A DNA stretch of 64,000 nucleotides, taken from Calothrix sp. PCC 7716 (GTDB lineage: Bacteria; Cyanobacteriota; Cyanobacteriia; Cyanobacteriales; Nostocaceae). The DNA is taken from contig NZ_AP025018.1 in the NCBI RefSeq assembly GCF_019977735.1, forward strand, positions 372,001 to 436,000, read 5' to 3'. Within the stretch, counting starts at the first letter, position 1, and every line of letters begins with the position of its first letter. The translations under genes and the position numbers were made by a program. Positions 9,309 through 18,382 of the stretch are shown here, one piece after another. Under the pieces are notes generated by a model. That model was given only the letters and a program-made list of their open reading frames with translations. It was not told where the DNA came from and made no database searches.

Positions 9309-10484
9309 ATGTCCAAGCAACTGCGGATTTTATACGCAATTGGTACGGAAGATGTAATTGAGGCATATAAATGTTGGACTAAAGGTTGCGATGTTGGGTC
9401 ACAGGTTTCGATGACCTTTTCAAGTTATTTCTATTCGGTTTGTACAGCATTAGATGCTTTTGGCTATGTGATTGGGTTGGCTAGAAAGACTGAAGTTATT
9501 AAAGACGGTCGTTTTATAATCGAAAGGCGCCGAGTTTTGTTATATGGCGCCAAAGGTGTGTTTTATCATGTCAAGCAAATTCTACAAGGAATACAGTTGC
9601 TGATTTCAGCGATTCGTTTTGGCGCCGACGTTGTAATTGCTGATAGTGGTACGACCTACTGGTTCTTATTATTACCATTATCTTTGATTGGAGTAAAAGT
9701 AATTCCATCGCTGCACTGTACTTTGTGGCGTAAGTATTCCAAACAAACCCTAGGAGAAAAAATAATTCTTTGCTTGGGTCGTAGTTTGTTTACAAGATGT
9801 CATAGTATACACGCGGTTTCCCATGATATTACTGAACAAGTTGCTGTATTAACTCAGGGAATACATCCACCAGTTTATGAATTTTTACCTGTATATAAAA
9901 GAAGTGACTTTGCTGATATTCCCCTTCCACCTACTGAACGTGTACCATTACGAATTTTATTCGCGGGTCGTGTCGAGTATGATAAAGGTGCCTTCGACTT
10001 ACTACAAATAGCCAAGCGTATAGCTTCTATGGGTATCAAAGATATTGTTTTTGATATTTGTGGAGATGGTGCAGCACTACAACCTTTACAAACATCTGTG
10101 AAAACAGAAGCTGTAGAAGACTTGTTCGTATTCCACGGTTATTGTAATAAACAACAAATGCATTTCATGTTCGGCAGGTCACATGCTGTAATTGTTCCAA
10201 CACGTACAGATTTTCTTGAAGGTTTTAACCGAGTTGTTGCCGAAAGTGTGTTATCAGGTCGTTTGGTAATAACGAGTGCAGTTTGTCCAGCTATATCTTA
10301 CGTGCGTGAAGCTGTTATTGAAGTGCCACCAAATGATATAGAGGCATACGTAGCAGCTATACTTCAAATATACAATGACCCAATAATTTGTGAACAAAAG
10401 CGACTTGCTTGTTTCAAGTTACAGGAGCAGTTCTATGATAGTTCCAAGTGTTGGGGTACTGTATTAGAGTTGAGCTTAAATTAG
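9309..10484 (+). CDS. Glycosyltransferase family 4, intact paralogue of the MITE-broken gene
   Basis: A 391-residue protein, similar from end to end to the disrupted gene at 4269-5636. Key parts: an N-terminal domain KQLRILYAIGTEDVIEAYK, then ILFAGRVEYDKGAFDLLQIAK at about residue 220, FDICGDGAAL, and EGFNRVVAESVLSGR with the donor-site Glu residues, followed by AVCPAISYVREAVIEVPPND. The paralogue pair points to a local duplication, after which one copy decayed. It is the last of a set of co-directional transferases before the polymerase gene. Confidence 0.86.
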   Translation: MSKQLRILYAIGTEDVIEAYKCWTKGCDVGSQVSMTFSSYFYSVCTALDAFGYVIGLARKTEVIKDGRFIIERRRVLLYGAKGVFYHVKQILQGIQLLISAIRFGADVVIADSGTTYWFLLLPLSLIGVKVIPSLHCTLWRKYSKQTLGEKIILCLGRSLFTRCHSIHAVSHDITEQVAVLTQGIHPPVYEFLPVYKRSDFADIPLPPTERVPLRILFAGRVEYDKGAFDLLQIAKRIASMGIKDIVFDICGDGAALQPLQTSVKTEAVEDLFVFHGYCNKQQMHFMFGRSHAVIVPTRTDFLEGFNRVVAESVLSGRLVITSAVCPAISYVREAVIEVPPNDIEAYVAAILQIYNDPIICEQKRLACFKLQEQFYDSSKCWGTVLELSLN

Positions 10485-10503
10485 TATTAATACCAATATT
10501 GTT

Positions 10504-11700
10504 GTGCTTAATATTACATTTTTTGAAAAAATATTTGTTGTTCTTGGGGTGCTATTTTTCTCTGGAGCTTTTTCAGAACTATTTAGAGGGGCGCCGATTA
10601 CACTGCTACGGTATATTATTTGGGGTGGTGCAACTGTTTTAGTTTGCATACGTTGGCAAGATTCGTTACGAGTAATTAAATCAGATATATTTTTAGTGCT
10701 TTTAAGTGTAATCGCATTCGCATCATTTCTGTGGTCAGATTTCTTTGTTAGCAGCTTGAAAGACAGTCGTGAAATTTTGCAGATGACTTCATTTGGGTTG
10801 TATATTGCCGCGCGTTTTACTATTAGAGAACAAGTAGAAACCATTGGTGCTGCTTTTTTCATTGGCGAATTAATGAGTCTGCTTGCAGGTGTCGCAATGC
10901 CAATACTTGGTATTCATGGTAGCGACCACCCAGGCGCCTGGAAAGGGGTATACGGGTATAAAAACTTGTTAGGGGCTATTATGGTAATAAGTTCATTTAC
11001 ATTTTTTTTGTTACCGAATAGTAATAATAAACTACAAAAAATCTATAAATGGACTGGTTTTACGTTTGGGGTAATACTAATGTTGCTTTCAACGTCAAAA
11101 ACCTCATTAGTAGTATCAGTGGTATTATTTTCGGCGTTATATTTCTACCGTTATTTTCGGTTTGTGGGTAAAACAACGGTAATATTTCTAGATTTATTCA
11201 TATTAATCGTTAGTGCAGCAATAACTCTCGTTTTAAGTAACTGGACAGAGTTATTAACAGGTATTGGTAGAGACCCAACATTAACAGGAAGGACACCGAT
11301 GTGGGGTATAGCACTCACGCGACTTATGGATAGACCTTTGTTAGGTTTTGGACGTGGTGCTTTTTGGGCGCCAGGTAGTCCATATGCATTAGAAGCGGGT
11401 AAAGCAGTGGCGGTTGGTTTTGTACCTCCACATGGACATAATGGATTTATAGACTTAGCACTTGATGTCGGACTAATAGGTGTGACACTATTCGCGATTA
11501 GTTTTGTAATTGCTTACTTCAGAGCCTTAAAACTAGCATATGCTACAAAGGCGCCGGAGAGAATGTGGTATTTAGCTTTTCTGATGTTTTTCTTCATGAA
11601 TAACATGACCGAAAGCTTCATGCTATTCAAAACCAATATCTATTGGACACTATATCTAACAACAACCCTCTCCCTAGGAAAGAAAAACTGCTCCTCGTAA
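10504..11700 (+). CDS. O-antigen polymerase/ligase-like membrane protein (Wzy_C family)
   Basis: A 398-residue, strongly hydrophobic protein with about ten membrane segments. Between the later helices is the periplasmic-loop signature of the Wzy/WaaL family: GRTPMWGIAL, GFGRGAFW and then HGHNGFIDLALDVGLIG (the conserved H-N-x-x-L region). It likely polymerises lipid-linked repeat units at the periplasmic face. The start is GTG at 10504; it follows the glycosyltransferase stop by 19 bases, so the two are probably cotranscribed. Polymerase rather than ligase is inferred from the Wzx and Wzc partners. Confidence 0.85.
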   Translation: MLNITFFEKIFVVLGVLFFSGAFSELFRGAPITLLRYIIWGGATVLVCIRWQDSLRVIKSDIFLVLLSVIAFASFLWSDFFVSSLKDSREILQMTSFGLYIAARFTIREQVETIGAAFFIGELMSLLAGVAMPILGIHGSDHPGAWKGVYGYKNLLGAIMVISSFTFFLLPNSNNKLQKIYKWTGFTFGVILMLLSTSKTSLVVSVVLFSALYFYRYFRFVGKTTVIFLDLFILIVSAAITLVLSNWTELLTGIGRDPTLTGRTPMWGIALTRLMDRPLLGFGRGAFWAPGSPYALEAGKAVAVGFVPPHGHNGFIDLALDVGLIGVTLFAISFVIAYFRALKLAYATKAPERMWYLAFLMFFFMNNMTESFMLFKTNIYWTLYLTTTLSLGKKNCSS

Positions 11701-11771
11701 TCAGCACTTTAGTGCTTAAAATCTGACTTTTTCCTCGAAATTTTGGCGCCACATAAGTAATTTACGTTTAT

Positions 11772-11815
11772 AGTTAAGCAGTAGTTAAGCAATAGTTAAG
11801 CAATAGTTAAGCACT
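11772..11815. repeat. Tandem repeat, four units of 11 bp (AGTTAAGCAAT)
   Basis: Units at 11772, 11783, 11794 and 11805 read AGTTAAGCAGT, AGTTAAGCAAT, AGTTAAGCAAT and AGTTAAGCACT. It lies in the convergent intergenic space after the polymerase, beside the motif CACTGAAGTGCTTA. The function is unknown; it is likely slippage-prone. Confidence 0.85.
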
Positions 11816-11858
11816 GAAGTGCTTATTACACGGGGGGTTTTTTGCGTGCTTAGTACAG

Positions 11859-12923
11859 CTATGTCCATCTGTTGGAGATGGGACGGTATCCATGTGCGCG
11901 ATGATAGTCAGCGTCTCGTATTGCGAGTTTTTGATTAACTGCTCGCACTGCAAAATTGGCAATTTTACTTATAGAACTGCGCTTACACCAGTTTGAATAT
12001 AATGAAGCAACTTGTGTAGATAAAACTTCATGCCAACGTAATGCAATTTGTTCTGTAGAAAATTCAAGAGCGCGTTTTTGACCGTTAATAACCATTTGTT
12101 CGTATAAACCAGGGTCATCTCGCAGGCGCCGAATTGCTGTAAGAGCTTCTTTATGTGTTTTGACTTCGATATAATCTAAATGCGACTGTCGTAAATATTG
12201 AAAAGCAGGTTCTGGACCTAAAAGTGCTGGAACTCCTGCTGCCCAAGCGTTGATTAATTTACTCGCAGGTTTTACAAAAGCATCTCTTTCAGTTAAGTCT
12301 CGCACAGCCAAAACTAAATCAGCTTCACTATAATCATGCCATTGTACTGGTTTATCTTTATGTAAACCATTTATTTCTAACTTAACACCAAGATTTGCGA
12401 GTTCTTGAATGAACTCTGGTGAACGAAATGCTTCATATAAATTTATCTCAGAACCTTTAAAAACTATATTACTAATACGATTTTTACGCGCGCTATCTCG
12501 TTTTATTAAACCAGGTTGTGGCCAGTGAGGTATAAATATGTCTGTATTCGACTTGATATTTGCTTGATTTTGGACAATGGCAACATCACATAAAGCAGGT
12601 CTAGGTCCATCCGAACGACAACCGACAACAAAAGATGAAAAAGTTTTTTGTTTAATTCCAAAATCTAACGCGCTAGCAACACATATATTACCTTCAACAA
12701 ATTGGTTAGACAAATATACATTGAGGTTTCTTCGTTTTAAATGTAAATAAGTCATAACAATCCAGCATTCCTCGTTTGTAACAATACGTCCAGGAATTGT
12801 ATCCGGGTCAGGAAGCTGGTTCTCATTGGATAATAAATCAGCCCATTTTTCTAAATCTTGACAAACGAATGTAACTGGGTAGGGCAACACAGTAAATTTT
12901 GTTTCTAGTTTTTGGAATTGCAT
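11859..12923 (-). CDS. Glycosyltransferase-like protein (GT-B fold, C-terminal domain)
   Basis: A 354-residue protein on the opposite strand to its neighbours. The C-terminal part resembles the donor domain of GT4/GT1 enzymes: EADLVLAVRDL, PASKLINAWAAGVPALLGPEPAF and then AIRRLRDDPGLYEQM and the terminal RW-x-EVL helix. The N-terminal half is not recognisable to me. It starts 37 bases after the stop of the next minus-strand gene, so the two form an operon. It probably serves the same polysaccharide pathway. The usual E-x7-E motif is weak, so activity is inferred. Confidence 0.65.
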   Translation of the reverse strand: MQFQKLETKFTVLPYPVTFVCQDLEKWADLLSNENQLPDPDTIPGRIVTNEECWIVMTYLHLKRRNLNVYLSNQFVEGNICVASALDFGIKQKTFSSFVVGCRSDGPRPALCDVAIVQNQANIKSNTDIFIPHWPQPGLIKRDSARKNRISNIVFKGSEINLYEAFRSPEFIQELANLGVKLEINGLHKDKPVQWHDYSEADLVLAVRDLTERDAFVKPASKLINAWAAGVPALLGPEPAFQYLRQSHLDYIEVKTHKEALTAIRRLRDDPGLYEQMVINGQKRALEFSTEQIALRWHEVLSTQVASLYSNWCKRSSISKIANFAVRAVNQKLAIRDADYHRAHGYRPISNRWT

Positions 12924-12960
12924 TGCTGTATTTTGTTTTCAAAAACGCTACTATGGTTTT

Positions 12961-13947
12961 CTAATAGCTTCGACAGAGTTTAGAATAAGCTAACTCTTTT
13001 CGTTTTCTGTAAAATTCTAGCATTTTTTTCATCACTCGCGATCTCATCGGCGCCTCTATTTGCATTGGTCCTATTTGTACTAACCATTCTCCAACATATG
13101 GATGACTCGCATTAACTGCAAAATAAAAAGTATCCCAAAACCAAGGCCACATTGCATCATGATGATGAATAATTTTGGCAGTTTGAAGATACTCTTGAGT
13201 ATACCAATTTTTTGGAACGCATGTACCGATGGAAAAATTATGTGAATACGAAAGAGTGTCCCAAGGAATTTGCATTTTTGCAACAGTTAATCCTAAAGCT
13301 ACTTGGTCATTGAAAAAAAATCCTGAGCGATTAGACATAACTTGAGCATCACACAACCGTGTAAAAGTGTCTAAATAATGTTGAGCAAAATTTGTGCTGC
13401 GACGATAAACAAAAACACCACTATTAAAGCAGAACCGCATTGGTAAATGCTGTGGTTCGCTTGAGACCCAAGGTAGTGCTTCTATATCTATATCAACACA
13501 TTTACATATTTGGCGCCAGTAAGGGTCATTTGGGTCATCTGCTCCAGAAGTTTCGTTGGTCAATTTATCAGCAGGACAAGCAACAAAGCTAAAATCCTCC
13601 TTCATCATAAATTCACTTGGCTCATCGACTATAAGTAAATCGCTGTCTAACCAACCAATAAATTCAGTTTCAGCAATGTCTTCCACTGCTTTCAATGCCA
13701 TTAGTTTGTTCAAAAACTTATTCCAAGAATATTTATGTCTACTAGTAAAACTAATGTACTGAACTTGAAGTTGTTCTAATTGAATACGTGTGTTTTTAGA
13801 GATAGGTGGTCCAAAGCGAGGTGTAACGGCGTATACTGGACAAGAAGCATAGGCGCCTCCCCATCGACGTAAACTTTCAATCATGCGTAATGTTTGAACT
13901 TCGAGCCATCCAGATTCTATACAGCAAACAAAAGTAATAGGCACCAT
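12961..13947 (-). CDS. GT-A-like nucleotide-sugar transferase family protein
   Basis: A 328-residue protein beginning PITFVCCIESGWLEVQTLRMIESLRRW. A DxD-type metal motif occurs in FIGWLDSDLLIVDEP (about residue 120), followed by FCFNSGVFVYRR and a NDQVALGL segment, the layout of family 8-like or DUF6492-like glycosyltransferases where N/D-Q follows the NSG turn. It is the upstream gene of a two-gene minus-strand operon. It may carry out the kind of step lost with the IS-broken gene at 5644-7928, but that is speculation. One of the six GATC sites in the window lies in it (13040). Confidence 0.68.
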   Translation of the reverse strand: MVPITFVCCIESGWLEVQTLRMIESLRRWGGAYASCPVYAVTPRFGPPISKNTRIQLEQLQVQYISFTSRHKYSWNKFLNKLMALKAVEDIAETEFIGWLDSDLLIVDEPSEFMMKEDFSFVACPADKLTNETSGADDPNDPYWRQICKCVDIDIEALPWVSSEPQHLPMRFCFNSGVFVYRRSTNFAQHYLDTFTRLCDAQVMSNRSGFFFNDQVALGLTVAKMQIPWDTLSYSHNFSIGTCVPKNWYTQEYLQTAKIIHHHDAMWPWFWDTFYFAVNASHPYVGEWLVQIGPMQIEAPMRSRVMKKMLEFYRKRKELAYSKLCRSY

Positions 13948-14194
13948 ATTAGCTATTTTTTGGAATGAGAAATCAGAAACCCGGTTTATTAGGGTTTCTA
14001 TTGATTATTTTGCACAAAAATATTATTTTTTAAAATAGCATACAAAATCTATCTTAAGTATGATGTTTAATTCAGAAGGTGAAAAGTGAAAAAATATGGA
14101 AAAATGTCGAGGAAAAGGGCTGTTATCCTTATTCCATGATGCTTGGGTGTTTTGAATAATTGTTAATAAGTTTTGTGTTACAGGGGGTTTGGAT

Positions 14195-15193
14195 ATGCAG
14201 TCGATAGGGGTGGTAGTTATAGGCAGAAACGAAGGAAAGCGTCTCGAACGGTGTTTACTTTCGATATTATCAGAAGGAGTGATTGTATGTTATGTTGATT
14301 CTGGTTCTAGCGATGGAAGTGTCGCAATGGCTAGTGCGTTGGGTGTATATGTTGTAGAACTTGATACTTCAATTTCATTTACAGCAGCACGCGCCCGCAA
14401 TGCAGGTTTTGATAAGCTTTTAAAATTGGCGCCAAATTTAGAATACGTCCAATTTGTCGATGGAGACTGTCAAGTGGCACAAAATTGGCTTTCGGTAGCG
14501 GCAAAATATCTTGATGAGCATCAAGAAGTTGTTGTCGTGTGCGGTCGGCGCCGAGAAAGGTTTCCGTCAGCATCGAGATATAATCGGTTGTGCGATATCG
14601 AGTGGGATACACCAATAGGAGAAACCAAAGCTTGCGGTGGAGACTCAATGATGCGTGTTAATGCATTTAAAGCAGTAGGTGGTTTTAACCAAGCTTTAAT
14701 TGCTGGAGAAGAACCAGAATTATGTTTACGACTCCGTACTAATAAAGGTGTAATCATGCGTATTGATGAAGAAATGACGCAGCATGATGCACAAATGACA
14801 AATATTGGTCAATGGTGGAAACGTTCTTTACGTGCAGGCCATGCTTATGCACAAGTAGCTCATATGCACGGTAAAAATTCTGAACAATATTGGGTAAAAG
14901 AATCTCGTAGCATTTGGCTATGGGGATTTATATTACCATCAATTGCCATTGCGACCAGTTGGCTTACATACGGGTTTAGTTTATTAATAGTTGCATCATT
15001 ATATACATATTTATTTTATCGAATCTATCAATATGGAAGAGCAACTGGCTTAACAGCACAAGATGCTAGACTATATGCTTTATATTGCATTTTAAGTAAA
15101 TTTCCTTCTTCACAAGGTCAAATTCAATTCCACTTATCACGTTTACTCAAACGTCAACCGACGTTGGTTGAATACAAAAGTGCCACATCTTAA
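14195..15193 (+). CDS. Glycosyltransferase family 2
   Basis: A 332-residue protein with a classical GT2 start, SIGVVVIGRNEGKRLERCLLSIL, then VCYVDSGSSDGS, FVDGDCQVAQNWL (metal-binding DGD), and EEPELCLRLR. Two C-terminal membrane helices (about residues 235-275) anchor it. I placed the start at the ATG 14195 because AGGGGGT lies eight bases upstream; a TTG six bases earlier is also possible. It is divergent from the minus-strand pair next to it. Confidence 0.85.
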   Translation: MQSIGVVVIGRNEGKRLERCLLSILSEGVIVCYVDSGSSDGSVAMASALGVYVVELDTSISFTAARARNAGFDKLLKLAPNLEYVQFVDGDCQVAQNWLSVAAKYLDEHQEVVVVCGRRRERFPSASRYNRLCDIEWDTPIGETKACGGDSMMRVNAFKAVGGFNQALIAGEEPELCLRLRTNKGVIMRIDEEMTQHDAQMTNIGQWWKRSLRAGHAYAQVAHMHGKNSEQYWVKESRSIWLWGFILPSIAIATSWLTYGFSLLIVASLYTYLFYRIYQYGRATGLTAQDARLYALYCILSKFPSSQGQIQFHLSRLLKRQPTLVEYKSATS

Positions 15194-15635
15194 GGAATAG
15201 ATGGGATTTGATAGTTTTATATATGTACCTTCAGATATCTGCATTCAGATAGAGGTTGTACACATAAATTTATCAAATTCCGCCAACTTCACTTGTCTTT
15301 ACAATAACTTCACAAAAAAACCATAAATTTAAAGATTAACTTCACATAAGTAATTGATTTTACATAAAAAAAATATTAATTTTACAAGTAATAAAGTGCC
15401 AACTGCGTGCAGTAAAACGCTCCTTAGCGTAATTCTAGGCTTACCCAAGTATACAAACGCACACAATATTAAAGATAGTTGGTTTAATTTTATTAGCTAT
15501 AGTGTTACTATTTGAATTTTTAACTATACGTATGGTGGGCACTGCTCACCTTACAGGTACTTAGATTTTTTCAATTATCAAATCGGATTCCTATAGCCAA
15601 TTGTTTTGAACAAATGTGGTGCATTATAAGCAAAA
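15194..15635. other. Intergenic region, 442 bp
   Basis: An AT-rich spacer with no credible reading frame. Near 15532-15560 it holds one copy of the dispersed hairpin repeat of the GGTGGGCACTGCTCACC type, which is also seen near 43784 and 56230. Nothing else was recognised; it should contain the promoter for the downstream transferase-flippase genes. Confidence 0.6.
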
Positions 15636-16889
15636 ATGAAAGTAGCATACTTAGTCAATAAATACCCGAAGGTAAGCCATAGCTTTATTAGGCGTGAAAT
15701 AGCGGCCCTTGAAGCTTCGGGTATATCGGTGACTCGATTTTCGATTCGTTCTTGTGTCTCGGAATTGGTTGACCCAGAAGATAAACTAGAATTCGAGAAA
15801 ACGCGGGTAATACTAGATGTAGGAGTATTGAATCTACTATTATCATTGATTAGTTTTGCGATTTTCAAACCAGCAGCATTGCTTAGGGGTTTATTTTTAG
15901 CTCTTAAGGTTGGCATAAAATCCGATACGGGAATTTTGCACCATATTATATATCTAGCGGAAGCTTGCACTTTGCGACGCTGGCTTGTAGAGTGTGAAGC
16001 GACTCATCTCCATGTCCATTTCGGAACTAATTCGACGACTGTAGCAATGTTGTGTCATGCTTGTGGTGGTCCCGAATACAGCTTTACAGTTCATGGACCT
16101 GAAGAGTTTGACCGTGCGGTTAATATAGCTTTAACAGAAAAAATCAATCGTGCAAAGTTTGTTGTGGCAATTTGCTCTTTTGGTTTGAGTCAGTTGTATC
16201 GTTGGTGTCATTACGAGCAGTGGCAAAAAATCCATGTTATTCACTGTGGAGTTGATGACGAGTATTTTAACCAACCACAAACAGACATTCGCAGTGGTAG
16301 TAATTTAGTTTGCGTAGGAAGGTTATGCGAACAGAAGGGTCAAATTTTGCTATTAAATGCAATTAAACAACTTTGTGATGAAGGTTGGGATTTGCAGTTG
16401 ACCTTAGTAGGTGATGGAGAAATGCGAAGTCATCTTGAAGCACTTATCCACGAATATAATTTGCACAACTTCGTCAAAATTACGGGATGGGCAAGCGGTT
16501 CACAGGTACAACATCATATAAAAAATGCTCGTGCTTTAGTCTTGCCGAGTTTTGCTGAAGGTTTGCCAGTGGTGCTGATGGAAGCGTTTGCGTTGTCTAG
16601 ACCTGTAATTAGTACATATGTTGCAGGTATTCCCGAATTAGTTGAATCGAATATTAATGGTTGGTTAGTACCAGCAGGTTCGGTTGAAGCTTTGACTACT
16701 GCGATGCGTGAATGTTTACGAATGCCTCCTGAAATCTTAACTCAAATGGCAGTGTCTGGCGCCCAATCGGTGATAGAACAACATTCGGTTGCGGTAGAAG
16801 CGAAAAAGCTAGCAGTTTTATTTAGTCAGTTCAACGACCAGAATAATAACCAGGTGTCTGAACCAAAGTTATTGTTGACAACGCAGTAG
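15636..16889 (+). CDS. Glycosyltransferase family 4, colanic-acid type
   Basis: A 417-residue protein that starts KVAYLVNKYPKVSHSFIRREIAALE, typical of WcaL/AmsK-type transferases. Further motifs are HLHVHFGTNSTTVAML, LVCVGRLCEQKGQILLLNAI (about residue 227), LTLVGDGEMRSHLE, ITGWASGSQVQHHI and AEGLPVVLMEAFAL with the donor-site Glu pair. It is soluble. It is followed within 30 bases by the flippase gene, consistent with one operon for repeat-unit assembly and export. Confidence 0.88.
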   Translation: MKVAYLVNKYPKVSHSFIRREIAALEASGISVTRFSIRSCVSELVDPEDKLEFEKTRVILDVGVLNLLLSLISFAIFKPAALLRGLFLALKVGIKSDTGILHHIIYLAEACTLRRWLVECEATHLHVHFGTNSTTVAMLCHACGGPEYSFTVHGPEEFDRAVNIALTEKINRAKFVVAICSFGLSQLYRWCHYEQWQKIHVIHCGVDDEYFNQPQTDIRSGSNLVCVGRLCEQKGQILLLNAIKQLCDEGWDLQLTLVGDGEMRSHLEALIHEYNLHNFVKITGWASGSQVQHHIKNARALVLPSFAEGLPVVLMEAFALSRPVISTYVAGIPELVESNINGWLVPAGSVEALTTAMRECLRMPPEILTQMAVSGAQSVIEQHSVAVEAKKLAVLFSQFNDQNNNQVSEPKLLLTTQ

Positions 16890-16916
16890 ATATAAATAGA
16901 ATACTTTACCCAATCC

Positions 16917-18272
16917 ATGACAACCCTAAAAAAACCGACTCTAAAAAAGCTTGCTATTCGTGGTGCAATGTGGACTATTATTGGTTACGGCGCCAGTCAA
17001 TTTGCGCGATTAGTGAGTAACATTATATTGACTCGGTTATTAGTGCCAGAGTTTTTTGGGTTAATGGCAGTAGTGAATACGCTGCTGATGGGTATAGAAT
17101 TATTTTCAGACCTAGGTATCGGTCAAAGCATTATTCAAAACAAACGTGGTGAAGAACGAGAATTTTTCAACACTGCATGGACACTACAAGCAACACGGGG
17201 GTTTTGGGTATGGTTCATTTGTTTAGCAATTACATATCCCGCAGCACAATTTTATAATGAACCGCGACTGTTATGGTTAGTCCCAATTATGGGGTTAACA
17301 TCTATTATCCTTGGATTTGCCTCACCGGCGCCTGCACTACTCAACCGTCGTATGGAAGTTGGTAAAGTCATAATGTTTGACTTTATCGTACAAATACTAT
17401 CACTAATAGTATTGATAACTTTAGCTTGGTGGTTACGCAGTTTGTGGGCATTCGCAATTAGTGGACTGATTGGAGGTACAATTCGTGCAATTGGTAGTTT
17501 CTTCTTAATTCCAGAACAAAGACCAAAATTTTCTTGGGACAAAACAGCACTCAAAGAACTTCTATCTTTTGGTAGATGGATGTTCATCGCCACAGCAATT
17601 ATGTTCTTAGCAGAGCAATCTGACCGATTAATATTAGGTAGGTTACTATCATTTCAAACGGTAGGTGTGTATACTATCGCAGCGACACTAGCAAATATGC
17701 CGCGTGAAGTAATAAAAACCCTAAGCTATCGAGTCATATTTCCAACAATATCCAATCAAACCGACTTACCAAGAGAAACCTTACGAGCAAAAATAGTTCG
17801 TCAACGTCGGTTGATAGTATTTGCATGTGCAGTATTGTTAGCAATACTAGTAAACATTGGAGACTTTGTTATTGCTCGACTCTATGACCAAAGGTATGCA
17901 GAAGCAGTATGGATGATGCCAATACTTAGCTGTGGTGTATGGTTCTCAATCTTGTATTACACAACAAGTCCAGCTTTGCTAGCACTTGGGAAACCATTAT
18001 ACTCTGCCCAAAGTAATTTACTAAGATTTTTAATGGTAAGTATTGGTATGCCATTAGCGTTTACTACACAAGGAATATTGGGAGTAATTGTTGTGATAGC
18101 ACTTTCAGACTTTCCATTGTATCTTGGAAACCTTTATGGTTTATGGTGCGAAAAACTTTTTTGTTTCATTCAAGATGTGCAAGCAACAATATTGTTTGTG
18201 GGAATGTTAGCTTTGTTCGTTTTAATTCGTAGTTCTATCGGTTTCGGAACTCCATTTCAAATCTTTATGTAA
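16917..18272 (+). CDS. Wzx-type polysaccharide flippase (MOP superfamily)
   Basis: A 451-residue integral membrane protein with about twelve hydrophobic segments. The N-terminus, IRGAMWTIIGYGASQFARLVSNIILTR followed by PEFFGLMAVVNT, is characteristic of the WzxC/PST branch of oligosaccharide translocases. It should flip the undecaprenyl-linked repeat unit across the plasma membrane for the polymerase at 10504-11700. It is somewhat shorter than the usual 480-500 residues, ending after the eleventh or twelfth helix, but shows no frame break. Confidence 0.88.
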   Translation: MTTLKKPTLKKLAIRGAMWTIIGYGASQFARLVSNIILTRLLVPEFFGLMAVVNTLLMGIELFSDLGIGQSIIQNKRGEEREFFNTAWTLQATRGFWVWFICLAITYPAAQFYNEPRLLWLVPIMGLTSIILGFASPAPALLNRRMEVGKVIMFDFIVQILSLIVLITLAWWLRSLWAFAISGLIGGTIRAIGSFFLIPEQRPKFSWDKTALKELLSFGRWMFIATAIMFLAEQSDRLILGRLLSFQTVGVYTIAATLANMPREVIKTLSYRVIFPTISNQTDLPRETLRAKIVRQRRLIVFACAVLLAILVNIGDFVIARLYDQRYAEAVWMMPILSCGVWFSILYYTTSPALLALGKPLYSAQSNLLRFLMVSIGMPLAFTTQGILGVIVVIALSDFPLYLGNLYGLWCEKLFCFIQDVQATILFVGMLALFVLIRSSIGFGTPFQIFM

Positions 18273-18279
18273 GAAACCA

Positions 18280-18344
18280 AGAAACCCGGTTTCTAGTTAA
18301 ATCTTTATTTTGATTACAATATTGATATAAGAAACCGGGTTTCT
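18280..18344. repeat. Inverted repeat (AGAAACCCGGTTTCT type), possible terminator
   Basis: AGAAACCCGGTTTCT at 18280-18294 and its exact reverse complement at 18330-18344, each arm itself nearly palindromic. It lies directly after the flippase stop and resembles the repeat at 1441-1505, so it is a dispersed family placed after polysaccharide genes. TAATTTTAA follows, so it may terminate transcription. Confidence 0.75.
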
Positions 18345-18382
18345 AATTTTAACTTTCAGTTTTAATAGCGTTGTATTGAGTT

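Noticed and set aside
10448-10642. 64-codon frame overlapping the end of the transferase and the start of the polymerase
   Set aside because: It overlaps two genes with clear family signatures and is itself hydrophobic noise in another frame.
11772-11815. Four 11-bp direct repeats as a possible CRISPR or replication-origin iteron set
   Set aside because: Units abut without unique spacers, there are no cas or replication genes nearby, and the number is too small.
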